6,263 nt of DNA from Candidatus Aenigmatarchaeota archaeon (GTDB taxonomy: Archaea; EX4484-52; B79-G9): the NCBI GenBank assembly GCA_023142905.1, contig JAGLIP010000055.1, positions 1 to 6,263 on the forward strand, in the 5' to 3' direction. The notes below the pieces were generated by a model, which had not been told where the DNA came from, ran no database searches, and saw only the letters and a program-made list of their open reading frames with translations. The position numbers and the translations under genes are program-made. Every line of letters begins with the position of its first letter. Position 1 is the stretch's first letter. Positions 6,168 through 6,263 of the stretch are shown here, piece by piece.

Positions 6168-6263
6168 ATTATACGGTCAAGACATTCAACGGAGCAATCA
6201 ACGCTTACGGAGGAAGCGGAAATCAAAACGGCGGCGCAGGAACAATATACCAAAAATCAGAAA
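6149..6263 (+). pseudogene. Fragment of a glycine-rich repeat surface protein, probably 5'-truncated, runs off the window
   Basis: A reading frame from ATG 6149 stays open to the window end (38 codons). It is bounded upstream by an in-frame TAG at 6137-6139. The peptide has RIIFYYTVKTFNG, then AINAYGGSG, then NGGAGTIYQKS, with seven glycines between residues 15 and 31. This closely resembles, from memory, an internal repeat of very large archaeal and bacterial cell-surface proteins (pattern GRIAIYY..FNG.I.AYGGSG...GGAGTIY.K). There is no signal peptide, and the Gly-rich segment that normally precedes RIAIYY is absent in any frame upstream, where the hairpin lies instead. It is therefore more likely an internal piece left by a deletion or rearrangement than a true gene start. 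A competing frame from ATG 6144 is also open but yields no recognisable pattern. Confidence 0.45.

Noticed and set aside
6144..6263. Alternative open frame from ATG 6144
   Set aside because: It has no recognisable pattern, whereas the overlapping frame from 6149 matches a known Gly-rich repeat style. Open length alone is weak evidence over 120 nt.

Overview
The window looks archaeal, most likely from a DPANN-type lineage (Woesearchaeota, Pacearchaeota, Aenigmarchaeota or Micrarchaeota grade). The main reason is the ATPase. Its N-terminal cysteine cluster, its Walker A loop (GTRSSGKSS), its LRLGDSCLFIGEVRSTEA Walker B segment and its AGTIHGDSPYGVFDRV His-box region resemble, from memory, a secretion-ATPase subfamily I associate with these archaea. 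AT-rich TATA-like boxes and weak Shine-Dalgarno signals agree. The exact lineage cannot be read from the window.

Layout: two divergent two-gene operons fill almost everything. Leftward from a shared 199-bp promoter region (1460-1658) run a 140-aa coiled-coil protein (1037-1459) and, 4 bp later, a 322-aa protein with a UBA-like triple helix, a long coiled coil and a charged tail (64-1032). Rightward run a 760-aa PilT/GspE/TadA/ArlI-type ATPase (1659-3941) and, 15 bp later, a 714-aa membrane protein with two GspF/TadC/ArlJ-type domains (3957-6101). The right edge holds a short fragment of a glycine-rich, repeat-type surface protein (6149 to the window end).

How they may work together: ATPase plus two-domain F protein is the minimal cytoplasmic and membrane motor of an archaeal type IV pilus, archaellum or related secretion machine. 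The two soluble coiled-coil proteins resemble ArlC/D/E-like accessory proteins in general architecture and share a regulatory region with the motor, so they may be its cytoplasmic scaffold or adaptor. No pilin, archaellin or prepilin peptidase lies in the window, so the substrate is unknown.

Non-coding features: each operon ends, 10-15 nt past its stop codon, in a hairpin of the same design (core AGC-TYT-GCT in transcript orientation). The left hairpin sits in a partial tandem direct repeat that runs off the window. The shared promoter holds an 8-bp perfect inverted repeat overlapping a palindromic TATA-like box. The surface-protein similarity at the right edge appears to begin only just past the right hairpin, which suggests a truncated gene.
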